From Sphingobacteriales bacterium 44-61 (lineage in GTDB: Bacteria; Bacteroidota; Bacteroidia; Chitinophagales; Chitinophagaceae): a stretch of 64,000 nt of DNA. The position numbers and the translations under genes are program-made. The notes beneath the pieces are model-generated. The model made no database searches, was not told where the DNA came from, and saw nothing but the letters and a program-made list of their open reading frames with translations. The stretch covers positions 595,039 to 659,038 of the forward strand of contig MKTW01000011.1 of the NCBI GenBank assembly GCA_001898405.1, read 5' to 3'. This document shows positions 35,627 to 43,355 of this stretch, piece by piece; position 1 is the stretch's first letter, and every line of letters starts with the position of its first letter.

Positions 35627-36580
35627 CTAAGAAGCTGTGTTTTCAAAACGGTAACCTCTTAAAAAATCGGATATCAGCATTCTTTTCTTTCCTTCCAGTT
35701 GCAATTCCTTCACAAGAAGATAACCATTTGCACAAGCGAATTTCAGCAACTGTTTCCCATCGGTTATATAATCTCCTGTTGCAATAGTGGGCTTTTCTCC
35801 AGGGTTTAAAACCTCTTTTTCGCCCAGGTATATCTTCAGCGTTTTTCCATCCATAGTGGTGAATGCGCCGGGAAAAGGAGAGAGGCCTCTCACCAGGTTG
35901 TGTACTTCTTCCACAGGTTTAGAAAAATCGATGCGGCAGGTTTCCGTGAATATTTTAGGTGCGTGCTTCAATTCTTTTTCATTGACCAGGGAAGATTGTG
36001 GTTGTGGGGATAGATTGCCACTGGCCAGCCCGCTCACTGTTTTTACCAGCAATGCAGCGCCGATCTCTTTCATACGGTCGTGCACTTCACCGGCTGTTTC
36101 ATTTTCAGCGATAGGAAAACTTTCCTGCTGCAGAATATCTCCTGTATCAATTGCATGTTGCAATTTAAAGGTAGTGACACCGGTTTCTTTTTCTCCATTG
36201 ATCACCGCCCAGTTAATTGGCGCTGCGCCACGGTATTGCGGAAGCAAAGAACCATGGAGATTGACTGTTCCGAGTGGCGGCATGCTCCATACCTGCTCAG
36301 GCAGCATCCGGAAGGCTACAACAATCTGAAGGTCGGCCTTCAATGCTTTCAGCTCTTCGAGAAAAGCAGGATTTTTTAATTTTTCCGGTTGTAACACCGG
36401 CAGATCATGTTCAACCGCATATTTTTTTACAGCACTTTCAGTCAGTTTCATACCACGGCCGGCTGGTTTATCAGGCGCGGTGATCACCCCAACAATATTG
36501 TAACCTGCTTTTGCCAGTGCATCCAGAGAGGCTACGGCAAATTCAGGAGTGCCCATGAATACAATGCGAAGAGGAGGCAC
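35627..36580 (-). CDS. fmt: Methionyl-tRNA formyltransferase
   Basis: About 317 residues, like E. coli Fmt (315). It formylates initiator Met-tRNA from 10-formyl-tetrahydrofolate. Motifs are LRIVFMGTPEFAVASLDAL, the basic loop VITAPDKPAGRGMKL, the catalytic VNLHGSLLPQYRGAAPINWA (Asn and His) with DTGDILQQ, and a C-terminal tRNA-binding OB fold. I choose GTG 36580 because a TAGTTTTG -7 box ends five bases upstream and the 20 extra residues from ATG 36640 are not family-like, though ATG 36640 cannot be excluded. It is convergent with the LysM gene. Confidence 0.95.
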   Translation of the reverse strand: MPPLRIVFMGTPEFAVASLDALAKAGYNIVGVITAPDKPAGRGMKLTESAVKKYAVEHDLPVLQPEKLKNPAFLEELKALKADLQIVVAFRMLPEQVWSMPPLGTVNLHGSLLPQYRGAAPINWAVINGEKETGVTTFKLQHAIDTGDILQQESFPIAENETAGEVHDRMKEIGAALLVKTVSGLASGNLSPQPQSSLVNEKELKHAPKIFTETCRIDFSKPVEEVHNLVRGLSPFPGAFTTMDGKTLKIYLGEKEVLNPGEKPTIATGDYITDGKQLLKFACANGYLLVKELQLEGKKRMLISDFLRGYRFENTAS

Positions 36581-36585
36581 TGCTC

Positions 36586-36593
36586 CAAAACTA
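36586..36593 (-). promoter_or_regulatory. Promoter -7 box (TAGTTTTG) of fmt
   Basis: On the minus strand TAGTTTTG fits TAnnTTTG and ends 5 bases before the GTG at 36580, the same spacing as at ftsK. It supports a leaderless start for fmt. Confidence 0.5.
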
Positions 36594-36682
36594 ACCGTAT
36601 TGGGACCTGTTGGCTTGTGCTTAAGCTGAAATTCGATCATGCTGCAAAGATAGTGAGCTTCCTGCTGTCACCCGGACAAAGC

Positions 36683-37936
36683 TCAACGATACAGCAAATA
36701 CTTTTCCCGTATCTCTTTAAACTTCGCAAGCCCGGGTTCCCAGCTTTTACGGATCTCTTCTTCTTTCATGCCTGCCTGTATTTGTTTTCTCAGTTCACTG
36801 CTGCCGGCCAGCTTATCAAAAAAGCATTCTTCCATTTTTCCTGATTTGGGAATGATAAAGAAGCTGTCCTTTTTGGGGAAAAGGCGATAAGCTTCCATCA
36901 GCCATTTCAACTGTATTTTCCCATCCACTTCTTTTTCCACTTTCGCTACTGCTCCGCTCAGGTCCCATCCATAGCAAACCTGCCCGTAGAGTTTGGAAGC
37001 TTTAGCTCCTTCATTGGGATTGGGTGTGAATGAATACAGATTTTTGGGTAAGGATGGATGCCCGAATACCTGGAAGGGTTTGTCTGTTCCTCTTCCTTCG
37101 CTCAGTACTGTTCCTTCAAAAAAGCAGGTGGATGGATAAAGATAAATGGATTGGATATTGGGAAGGTTGGGAGAGGGCTTAACAGGTAATACATACCTGC
37201 TTTGATGCGTATAATTTTTGCAAAGAATGATCTTCAATGCAAATTCTTTTGGTTTTATATTGGTTGGATTATACCAATTGTATTGTGCTGCTTTTTTATT
37301 CCATTCCGGTTTCAGCCATTGCTCTTTAGTGATCATCAATGCGTATTCACCGATAGTCATGCCGTATACAACAGGTACAGGCTGACGCCCGACAAAGGAC
37401 TGATATTTTTTATCCAGTACCGGCCCATCTACATAATGACCATTTGGATTGGGGCGGTCGAGAATGATCAAAGGCTTGTCAAATTCAATAGCAGCTTCTA
37501 TCATCCCTTCCAGTGAAGAAATATAAGTGTAAAACCGTACGCCAACATCCTGTATATCGAACAGCAGTATATCAACATTCTGCAGATCTTCTTTAGCAGG
37601 TTTTGTTTTGCTGCCATAAAGTGATACAACAGGAATACCTGTTTCTTTATCTGTATAATTCCCCACTTTTTCACCGGCATCTGCAGTGCCGCGGAATCCA
37701 TGCTCAGGACCAAAGATGACACTGATGGTAACACCGAGTTTACGCAGTGTATCGACAAGGTGACTGTTTCCTATCGTGGACGTAGGATTGGCAAAAACGC
37801 CAACATGTTTGCCCTTGAGCAGGAGAAGATATTGCTCCATTCTTTCGGCTGCAGGAGTAATGTGGGAATTGGTTTGGGTTTTGCCGGAAAAATGGAGAGT
37901 GATGACAGTCAAAATAGTCAGTACGTAATATTTCAT
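36683..37936 (-). CDS. Exo-beta-N-acetylmuramidase NamZ family (DUF1343)
   Basis: A 417-residue exported protein with leader MKYYVLTILTVITLHFSGKT. Blocks GVFANPTSTIGNSHLVDTL, VIFGPEHGFRGTADAGE, VDILLFDIQDVGVRFYTYIS, IILDRPNPNGHYVDGPVLD and VVYGMTIGEYALM are diagnostic for DUF1343. That family includes Bacillus NamZ (YbbC, GH171), which removes terminal MurNAc from peptidoglycan fragments. It probably recycles or scavenges wall sugars in the periplasm. The start codon sits in the second arm of a hairpin whose first arm (TTTCATCCG) is part of a 13-codon frame just upstream. Confidence 0.9.
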   Translation of the reverse strand: MKYYVLTILTVITLHFSGKTQTNSHITPAAERMEQYLLLLKGKHVGVFANPTSTIGNSHLVDTLRKLGVTISVIFGPEHGFRGTADAGEKVGNYTDKETGIPVVSLYGSKTKPAKEDLQNVDILLFDIQDVGVRFYTYISSLEGMIEAAIEFDKPLIILDRPNPNGHYVDGPVLDKKYQSFVGRQPVPVVYGMTIGEYALMITKEQWLKPEWNKKAAQYNWYNPTNIKPKEFALKIILCKNYTHQSRYVLPVKPSPNLPNIQSIYLYPSTCFFEGTVLSEGRGTDKPFQVFGHPSLPKNLYSFTPNPNEGAKASKLYGQVCYGWDLSGAVAKVEKEVDGKIQLKWLMEAYRLFPKKDSFFIIPKSGKMEECFFDKLAGSSELRKQIQAGMKEEEIRKSWEPGLAKFKEIREKYLLYR

Positions 37937-37995
37937 CCGTATGTTTTTATTTTAAAATTTTGCCGGATGAAACCTTGCTTTTGTGCTGTTCATCC
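37931..37995 (-). promoter_or_regulatory. FHPAK element copy 2: start-codon-sequestering hairpin of namZ
   Basis: Read on the minus strand this has GGATGAA (37989-37995), then TTTCATCCG, an A/T-rich loop, then CGGATGAAA, which includes the namZ start codon. TTTCATCCG (37964-37972) pairs perfectly with CGGATGAAA (9 bp) and its TTCATCC also matches the upstream GGATGAA, so the two pairings exclude each other. The element is 48/64 identical to the reverse complement of 38586-38649, with identical motif spacing. Confidence 0.5.
37952..37993 (-). CDS. Putative 13-residue leader peptide MNSTKARFHPAKF upstream of namZ
   Basis: This frame opens at the upstream GGATGAA (ATG 37993) and stops 15 bases before the namZ ATG. 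Its product ends in FHPAKF, close to the FHPAKL motif of the frames at 13298 and 38588. The codons for FHP form the anti-start-codon arm. Translation of this frame would melt the hairpin and release ribosomes near the namZ start. No known family is recognised; the frame may be fortuitous. Confidence 0.4.
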   Translation of the reverse strand: MNSTKARFHPAKF

Positions 37996-38074
37996 AGGTG
38001 AATTAATTATTAAAATTGGATTAAAATACAGTAAAATAAATACTCGGACGGATTTAAATATTTCAGCGGTTGCA

Positions 38075-38092
38075 TTAGCCGAAATAGGCTAA
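38075..38092. promoter_or_regulatory. Small dyad TTAGCC/GGCTAA before the FKBP gene
   Basis: A 6-bp perfect stem with a 6-base spacer lies 33 bp before the FKBP start, directly next to TAACTTGC, a sequence also seen just before thyA. It may be an operator over the FKBP promoter. The evidence is only the symmetry. Confidence 0.25.
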
Positions 38093-38125
38093 CTTGCGGT
38101 TTAATACTTAATTTAAAATACAATA

Positions 38126-38581
38126 ATGCAACAGGTAAAAAGCGGTGATAAGGTTAAGGTGCACTATCACGGCCGCCTCACCAGCGGAGAAACATTTGAT
38201 AAATCTGAAGGCCGGGAGCCTTTGGAATTCGAGGTGGGTAGCGGCATGGTTATTAAAGGGTTTGATGATGGAGTCACCGGTATGGCCGTTGGCGAAAAGA
38301 AAACGATCAATATCCCTTTCTTGGAAGCCTATGGTCCCAGAAATCCTGAAATGATCATTGAGATGCCTAAAGACCGTTTTCCTAAAGACATGGAAGTGGA
38401 AGTAGGCATGCCTCTTGGCATGAGCGACGGACAGGGACATCAGTACCAGGTAGTAGTGACCGAGATCAAAGATGATGTGGTAGTGCTTGATGCAAACCAT
38501 CCGCTGGCTGGCCAGGACCTGATCTTCGATCTTGAGCTGGTAGAGATCCTTGGCGGAAAGCCACTGATCATTATGCCCTGA
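38126..38581 (+). CDS. FKBP-type peptidyl-prolyl isomerase, SlyD-like
   Basis: A 151-residue cytosolic isomerase and chaperone. The FKBP domain is split by an inserted IF (chaperone) domain as in SlyD: VKVHYHGRLTSGETFDKSEG and GSGMVIKGFDDGVTGMAVGE come before, the insert is about 70-125, and VVVLDANHPLAGQDLIFDLE closes the FKBP strand. It lacks the His/Cys-rich metal tail of E. coli SlyD. It helps proline-limited folding. The gene is monocistronic and is flanked on both sides by copies of a 64-bp inverted element. Confidence 0.95.
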   Translation: MQQVKSGDKVKVHYHGRLTSGETFDKSEGREPLEFEVGSGMVIKGFDDGVTGMAVGEKKTINIPFLEAYGPRNPEMIIEMPKDRFPKDMEVEVGMPLGMSDGQGHQYQVVVTEIKDDVVVLDANHPLAGQDLIFDLELVEILGGKPLIIMP

Positions 38582-38585
38582 TCCC

Positions 38586-38649
38586 GGATGAAGAGAGGGG
38601 ATACAGTGTTTCATCCGGCAAAATTGGAAAACAAAAACACCTGGATGAA
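38586..38649 (+). promoter_or_regulatory. FHPAK element copy 3, downstream of the FKBP gene
   Basis: GGATGAA (38586-38592), GTTTCATCC (38608-38616) and GGATGAA (38643-38649) have exactly the spacing of the copy before namZ, in inverted orientation. ATG 38588 opens ATG AAG AGA ... TTT CAT CCG GCA AAA TTG, so FHPAKL is again encoded, in a frame that runs to 38749 (53 codons) through a terminator. There is no gene start at its second GGATGAA, so this copy may be decayed or may lead a short product (34 codons from 38645). Confidence 0.45.
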
Positions 38650-38715
38650 CCAAATGTTAAGACCTTTAACACATTCGGTTTATATTCCAACATTACCTAA
38701 CTTTGAACATACACA

Positions 38716-38740
38716 GCCCGGCCTTCGCCGGGCATTTTTG
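38716..38740 (+). terminator. Factor-independent terminator after the FKBP region
   Basis: Stem GCCCGGC/GCCGGGC (38716-38722 and 38727-38733) with tetraloop CTTC is followed by ATTTTTG. A -7-like TAACTTTG (38698-38705) lies just before it, so either the FKBP transcript or a very short RNA could end here. Confidence 0.75.
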
Positions 38741-38805
38741 TCGGAATAAGTGCGCTATGAAACAAAATGAGTAATTGCCGTCAGGCATATTTTTAAATTT
38801 TCAGT

Positions 38806-40062
38806 ATGTTCGATCGTTACACGTTTACCGCAGCAGAAAGATTCCTGCGGTATGTTCAGATAGATACACAAAGTGATCCTCAATCCGGATCATATCCCAG
38901 TACGGCCAAACAAAAAGATCTTTCCAACCTGCTTGCACAGGAATTAAAGCAGATAGGTCTGGCTGATGCCCATGCTGATGAATGGGGGTATGTATATGCT
39001 ACCATTCCATCCAATACAAACAAAAAAGTTCCTGTTATTTGTTTTTGCTCGCATGTAGATACTGCGCCTGATTGCAGTGGTACAGGTGTTAAACCTATCG
39101 TGCATAAAAATTACCAGGGGCAGGATATTGTTTTGCCTGATGATAAGATGCAGGTATTGCGTTTTGAGGAATATCCCTATTTAAAAAAGCAGATAGGGAA
39201 TGATCTTATCACAGCCAGCGGCACAACGTTATTGGGCTCTGATGATAAAGCCGGCGTGGCAGAGATCATGGACCTGGTCAATTTTTTGCAGACGCATCCG
39301 GAAGTAAAGCATGGTGAAATAAAAATATTATTCACTCCTGATGAAGAAGTGGGACGAGGCACTGCCAAAGTAAATCTTCAAAAACTGGGAGCCGATTTTG
39401 GTTATACGTTAGACGGAGGCGAAGCCGGCAGCCTGGAAGATGAAACATTCAGTGCAGACGGAGTAACACTGGTTATTCATGGCGTGATCGCACATCCCGG
39501 CTATGCAAAAGGTAAAATGGTGAATGCACTCAAGATAGCAGGGCAGGTACTGGCTGAATTACCCAAAGACCGCCTTTCTCCTGAAAGTACTGAAGGCCGG
39601 AGAGGCTTTATTCATCCGGTAAGGGTGGAAGGCCTTGCAGAAAAATGCACGATCGAATTTATTGTCCGCGATTTCGAAACACCAGGCTTGAAAAAGAAAG
39701 AAGACTTTCTTAAAACACTGGTGGAAGAAACGATCCGCTTTCATACCGGTTCCTCTTTTGAATTTCATGTGATGGAGCAGTACCGTAATATGAAAGAGGT
39801 ACTTGACCTTCATCCTGATATCGTAGAAAATGCTAAGATCGCTATCACACGTGCAGGGCTGGAACTGAAAATGGAAAGCATCCGTGGCGGCACAGATGGC
39901 AGCAGGCTTTCTTTTATGGGATTGCCCTGTCCGAACCTGTTTACCGGCATGCAGGCCATCCATTCAAAACTTGAACATATCAGTGTGCAGGATATGAATA
40001 AAGCAGTGGAAACACTGGTGAGATTAGTGCAGGTCTGGGAAGAGAAAGGTGTCGCTCAGTAA
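38806..40062 (+). CDS. pepT: Peptidase T (tripeptidase)
   Basis: A 418-residue cytosolic di-zinc M20B peptidase that removes the N-terminal residue of tripeptides. Motifs are VICFCSHVDTAPDCSGTGVK (zinc His and Asp), LLGSDDKAGVAEIMDLV (bridging Asp), LFTPDEEVGRGTAKVN (catalytic and zinc Glu), TLDGGEAGSLEDETFSADGV in the lid domain, and RGGTDGSRLSFMGLPCPNLF at the C-terminus. Length matches E. coli PepT (408). Its last 39 bp overlap the convergent flavin oxidoreductase gene. Confidence 0.97.
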   Translation: MFDRYTFTAAERFLRYVQIDTQSDPQSGSYPSTAKQKDLSNLLAQELKQIGLADAHADEWGYVYATIPSNTNKKVPVICFCSHVDTAPDCSGTGVKPIVHKNYQGQDIVLPDDKMQVLRFEEYPYLKKQIGNDLITASGTTLLGSDDKAGVAEIMDLVNFLQTHPEVKHGEIKILFTPDEEVGRGTAKVNLQKLGADFGYTLDGGEAGSLEDETFSADGVTLVIHGVIAHPGYAKGKMVNALKIAGQVLAELPKDRLSPESTEGRRGFIHPVRVEGLAEKCTIEFIVRDFETPGLKKKEDFLKTLVEETIRFHTGSSFEFHVMEQYRNMKEVLDLHPDIVENAKIAITRAGLELKMESIRGGTDGSRLSFMGLPCPNLFTGMQAIHSKLEHISVQDMNKAVETLVRLVQVWEEKGVAQ

Positions 40063-41037
40063 CTCATACGATCTTAACCGGTCTTCCCTTGTTTCCGCAA
40101 AAGTGGCCACTACAATTTCATCTGTTTGGAAAGAAGTGGCCAACTCCTCAAATTTTATTTTCAATTCCGCAGGCGTGCCGATAAAATAGCGTTGGCGGTG
40201 GTATTCCAGCCGTTGCAGATCAGCGGGTGTATGCACATGGTCTTTTATATCTTCATAAGCATATAATTGCTGGTAATTACCTTTTTCAAAACTCAATAAA
40301 CGGTAGTCGTACATGGCTCTTGCCTGCTCCAGCTTTTGTTCATCTTCTGAGCAGAATGCAAATATCCCCACATTGGTAACAGGAGAGGGGAGATCGGCAG
40401 AAGGCTTGAACCTTTCCTTATACAGCCGGATGGCTTCAGGCCCGCCAATGGGATTGATGAACTGTGCATAAGAAAGCCCCATTCCAAAATGTGCAGCGAT
40501 ATAAGCGCTCTCGCCACTGGAAGTCAATGCCCATAAAGCAGGTGACGACTGGATGGATGGGATGGCTTTTATTTTCCCGTTGAGATTATTGGGTGAAGGT
40601 GTTTCAGAAAAAAAATCCTGCAGTTCCCTTATCTGCTGTATATATTCCTGGGGATCGAATGTATTGGAAGGGTTCAGCAATTGCGAAGTGGCACGGTCGC
40701 CACCAGGAGCCCGCCCAATGCCAAGATCGATACGGTGCGGATAAAGGGCTTCCAGCAAACGGAAATTCTCCGCCACTTTCAGGGCACTATGGTTGGGCAG
40801 CATAATACCACCCGATCCCAGCCTGATACGGCTGGTCTCCCCTCCAAGCCTTGCAATGAACACTTCAGGTGCTGCACCGGCAAGTGTGATGGAATTATGA
40901 TGTTCAGACAGCCAGTAACGGGTAAAGCCTTTCCTGTCAGCTAATTTTACCAGCTCTATACTCTCCCGGAGAGATTCCTCTGCTGAACTGCCCTTACGGA
41001 TAGGTGTTTGGTCAAGTATGCTTAATTTCAACTGCAT
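40024..41037 (-). CDS. LLM class flavin-dependent oxidoreductase (luciferase-like)
   Basis: About 337 residues, bacterial-luciferase-like TIM barrel. Typical blocks are LKLSILDQTPIRKGSSAEES, FTRYWLSEHHNSITLAGAAP, IRLGSGGIMLPNHSALKVAE, HRIDLGIGRAPGGD and FIGTPAELKIKFEELA. This subgroup (MsnO8/YhbW-like) uses reduced FMN, but natural substrates are mostly unknown. I start at 41037 (MQLKLS) rather than 41055. Convergent overlap with pepT is 39 bp. The 190 bp upstream contain a large perfect palindrome shared with the divergent OmpA-like gene. Confidence 0.9.
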   Translation of the reverse strand: MQLKLSILDQTPIRKGSSAEESLRESIELVKLADRKGFTRYWLSEHHNSITLAGAAPEVFIARLGGETSRIRLGSGGIMLPNHSALKVAENFRLLEALYPHRIDLGIGRAPGGDRATSQLLNPSNTFDPQEYIQQIRELQDFFSETPSPNNLNGKIKAIPSIQSSPALWALTSSGESAYIAAHFGMGLSYAQFINPIGGPEAIRLYKERFKPSADLPSPVTNVGIFAFCSEDEQKLEQARAMYDYRLLSFEKGNYQQLYAYEDIKDHVHTPADLQRLEYHRQRYFIGTPAELKIKFEELATSFQTDEIVVATFAETREDRLRSYELLSDTFLFPDLH

Positions 41038-41123
41038 GAAGAAAGAACAATTCACAAACTAAAAAGTTGAACCAGTCGTTTACAATAAGATGCACAGGAA
41101 AATATTGTATCTTCTAAAATTTT

Positions 41124-41191
41124 GTTCCCTTCCCGTCTTCCCGCCTTACCGGTAAAAATTTACCGGTAAGGCGGGAAGACGGGAAGGGAAC
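41124..41191. repeat. Perfect 33-bp inverted repeat in a divergent intergenic region
   Basis: Arms 41124-41156 and 41159-41191 are perfectly complementary, GC-rich outside (TTCCCTTCCCGTCTTCCCGC) and ACCGGTAAA near the centre. The genes on both sides point away from it, so it cannot be their terminator; it ends 37 bp before the OmpA-like start. The arm fragment GAAGACG also occurs in hairpin copy A, but the rest differs. Confidence 0.8.
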
Positions 41192-41228
41192 CCGGTTTAC
41201 TATAAGGTTATCACCTATTTGTTTGTAA

Positions 41229-42344
41229 ATGTCAAGACTGTTTATTTTTTTCTTTCTGTTGCCTTCCATGCAAACCCATTCACAAGGATTGTTAGCCAAT
41301 GGAGGCTTTGAAGATATTAATGTGTGCACAGAATATAATGTAGAATGTGCACCGGAAGCCTGGATGAGTTCCTTAAGCGGGTTTAATAATTTCTTCAGGG
41401 ATCCGGGCCGGGCGCATAGTGGCAGTAATTGCCTGGGTATTGAAGCGGCACATTTTCAAAAACCCTATAACCGGTCTTACCTGAGAAGCCGTTTGCTTTG
41501 TGGACTGCGTAAGGATAACCTGTATCAGATCAGTTTTTTTATCAAATCTGCTTTTCCTATTATGGACAGTGTGGGTGTTCTGTTCATGGACCAGGACCCA
41601 TTGTATGGTAAGATTTTTATGCGTGGCAAAGAGCCTTCTTTTTATCTGAAAGGAGCGGTAAGCGCTTCTGAGTTTGGCGACAGTGCCTGGCGCAAAGTGT
41701 CTGTGGAATATCGTGCTACAGGTAATGAAGCCTTTGTGGTGATCGGTTACTTTGCGAAAAGTGATTACAAAGGGAAAAGGCTTAATGAACGGGAGAACCG
41801 GTATTATATTTTCCTGGATGATATTTCCATGACCCCGCTTGATCCCAATGAACATTTATGTGCAGGTTGGGAGCAGGCGAAGGAAGAGATATACGGAGAG
41901 AATGAACGGCATGAATTGCTCGACAGGAAAATAAAATATTACCGGAACAAACCGCCACCGCCACCACAACTGGAAAGAAATACTTATACGGTGATCGATA
42001 CTCTTATATTGCCGGATATTCTCTTTGAAACAGGTAAAGCAGCTTTACAAACCGGCAGTTTCACTGTACTTGACAGTATTTGCAGGCAGGTGCAGGGAAA
42101 GCAGATCGATTCGCTTGTCATAAAAGGGCATACAGACAATACGGGTACTGCCGCGATCAATGAAGCCCTCTCTTCCAACCGTGCAAAAAACGTAGCGGAT
42201 TATATGGCCCCGCGTATCAGCATGATGCCTGTGCCGGTATTTATTTATGGTCTGGCCGACAGTGTGCCGGTTGCCAGCAACAGCACTCTGCAAGGGAGAC
42301 AGAAAAACCGCCGCGTAGAAATACTGCTGTATATAAGGGAATAA
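41229..42344 (+). CDS. OmpA-family outer-membrane protein
   Basis: A 371-residue exported protein with signal MSRLFIFFFLLPSMQTHSQG. The N-terminal part (about 20-200) looks like a carbohydrate-binding-like jelly roll (GLLANGGFEDINVC, FRDPGRAHSGSNCLGIEAAH, WRKVSVEYRATGNEAFVVIG). A Pro-rich linker leads to a C-terminal OmpA/MotB domain (ILFETGKAALQTGSFTVLDS, VIKGHTDNTGTAAINEALSS, and QKNRRVEILL), which binds peptidoglycan diaminopimelate. It probably tethers the outer membrane or a surface structure to the wall. The start ATG is preceded by TTTGTTTGTAA, a poor -7 match. Confidence 0.85.
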   Translation: MSRLFIFFFLLPSMQTHSQGLLANGGFEDINVCTEYNVECAPEAWMSSLSGFNNFFRDPGRAHSGSNCLGIEAAHFQKPYNRSYLRSRLLCGLRKDNLYQISFFIKSAFPIMDSVGVLFMDQDPLYGKIFMRGKEPSFYLKGAVSASEFGDSAWRKVSVEYRATGNEAFVVIGYFAKSDYKGKRLNERENRYYIFLDDISMTPLDPNEHLCAGWEQAKEEIYGENERHELLDRKIKYYRNKPPPPPQLERNTYTVIDTLILPDILFETGKAALQTGSFTVLDSICRQVQGKQIDSLVIKGHTDNTGTAAINEALSSNRAKNVADYMAPRISMMPVPVFIYGLADSVPVASNSTLQGRQKNRRVEILLYIRE

Positions 42345-42398
42345 AATTCACATAAATCTTCTGCCTTGGCTTATCTTTAGTCCATTAAATCGCTTGCA

Positions 42399-43355
42399 AT
42401 GGACATAGGTAATTTTTTACTGCACTACTGGTGGATACTCGTTATCTTATTCATCTTTTTCAGTGCCTTTTTTACGATCAGCCAGGGATATATTGGCGTG
42501 ATCACTTTGTTCGGAAAATATCAGCGGATCGTAAGGCCGGGGTTGAGATGGAAAATACCCCTGCTGGAGCAACTGTATAAAAAAATATCTATTCAAAACC
42601 GTTCAGTGGAACTGGAGTTCCAGGCTGTGACGCAGGACCAGGCGAATGTATATTTCAAAAGCATGCTGCTCTATGCCGTGCAGAATGAAAATGAAGAAAC
42701 GATCAAGCGGGTGGCATTCAAGTTCATTACGGAGAGGGACCTGATGCAGGCACTTATCCGCACGATCGAAGGAAATATCCGTTCATTCGTAGCTACCAAG
42801 AAGCAGGCAGAAGTGCTGGGGCTCCGCCGGGAGATCGTGCAGTATGTAAAAGTGGAGATCGACCATACGCTGGAAGAATGGGGATACCATTTGCAGGACC
42901 TGCAGATCAATGATATCACTTTTGATAAAATGATCCTTGACTCAATGAGCAAGGTGGTAGCCAGTAATAACCTCAAAGCCGCTGCAGAAAATGAAGGCCA
43001 GGCATTGCTGATCACGAAGACCAAGGCAGCTGAGGCAGACGGTAATTCCATCAAAATATCCGCCGAAGCAGAAAAAGAAGCAGCCCGTTTGCGCGGTCAG
43101 GGTGTGGCATTGTTCCGCAAGGAAGTGGCTGCCGGTATGACGGAAGCAGCAGAGCAGATGAAACAAGCCAATCTCGATACAAACGTGATCCTGTTCAGCA
43201 TGTGGACAGAAGCGATCAAGAATTTTGCGGAATACGGAAAAGGCAATGTCATTTTCCTCGACGGCAGCCCGGATGGCATGGAAAGCACGATGAAGCAGAT
43301 CCAGGCGCTGATGGTGAAACAGGCGGGCACCAGCGGAGATACGCAAAAGGCGTAA
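42399..43355 (+). CDS. SPFH/Band 7 (stomatin-like) membrane protein
   Basis: A 318-residue protein with one N-terminal membrane helix (about 9-29) followed by an SPFH domain: GYIGVITLFGKYQRIVRPGL, NRSVELEFQAVTQDQANVYF, and VVASNNLKAAAENEGQALLI leading into the long C-terminal helix rich in Ala, Glu and Lys. Such proteins oligomerise into membrane cages and organise microdomains or protect partner proteins. No NfeD or FtsH gene is adjacent to specify a partner. A near -7 match TATCTTTA is at 42372-42379. Confidence 0.9.
   Translation: MDIGNFLLHYWWILVILFIFFSAFFTISQGYIGVITLFGKYQRIVRPGLRWKIPLLEQLYKKISIQNRSVELEFQAVTQDQANVYFKSMLLYAVQNENEETIKRVAFKFITERDLMQALIRTIEGNIRSFVATKKQAEVLGLRREIVQYVKVEIDHTLEEWGYHLQDLQINDITFDKMILDSMSKVVASNNLKAAAENEGQALLITKTKAAEADGNSIKISAEAEKEAARLRGQGVALFRKEVAAGMTEAAEQMKQANLDTNVILFSMWTEAIKNFAEYGKGNVIFLDGSPDGMESTMKQIQALMVKQAGTSGDTQKA

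Noticed and set aside
37700..38092. Plus-strand frame ending with a VHPGELI motif, reminiscent of a HigA-type antitoxin N-terminus
   Set aside because: The HPGE resemblance comes from the antisense of the GGATGAA element. No helix-turn-helix follows, no toxin gene is near, and the copy at 38586 does not keep it. Changes among the copies are synonymous only in the FHPAK direction.
38588..38749. The 53-codon FHPAKL frame as a full functional gene
   Set aside because: It runs through a strong terminator and its second half lacks any pattern, so I keep only the leader-like element and list the frame as a finding.
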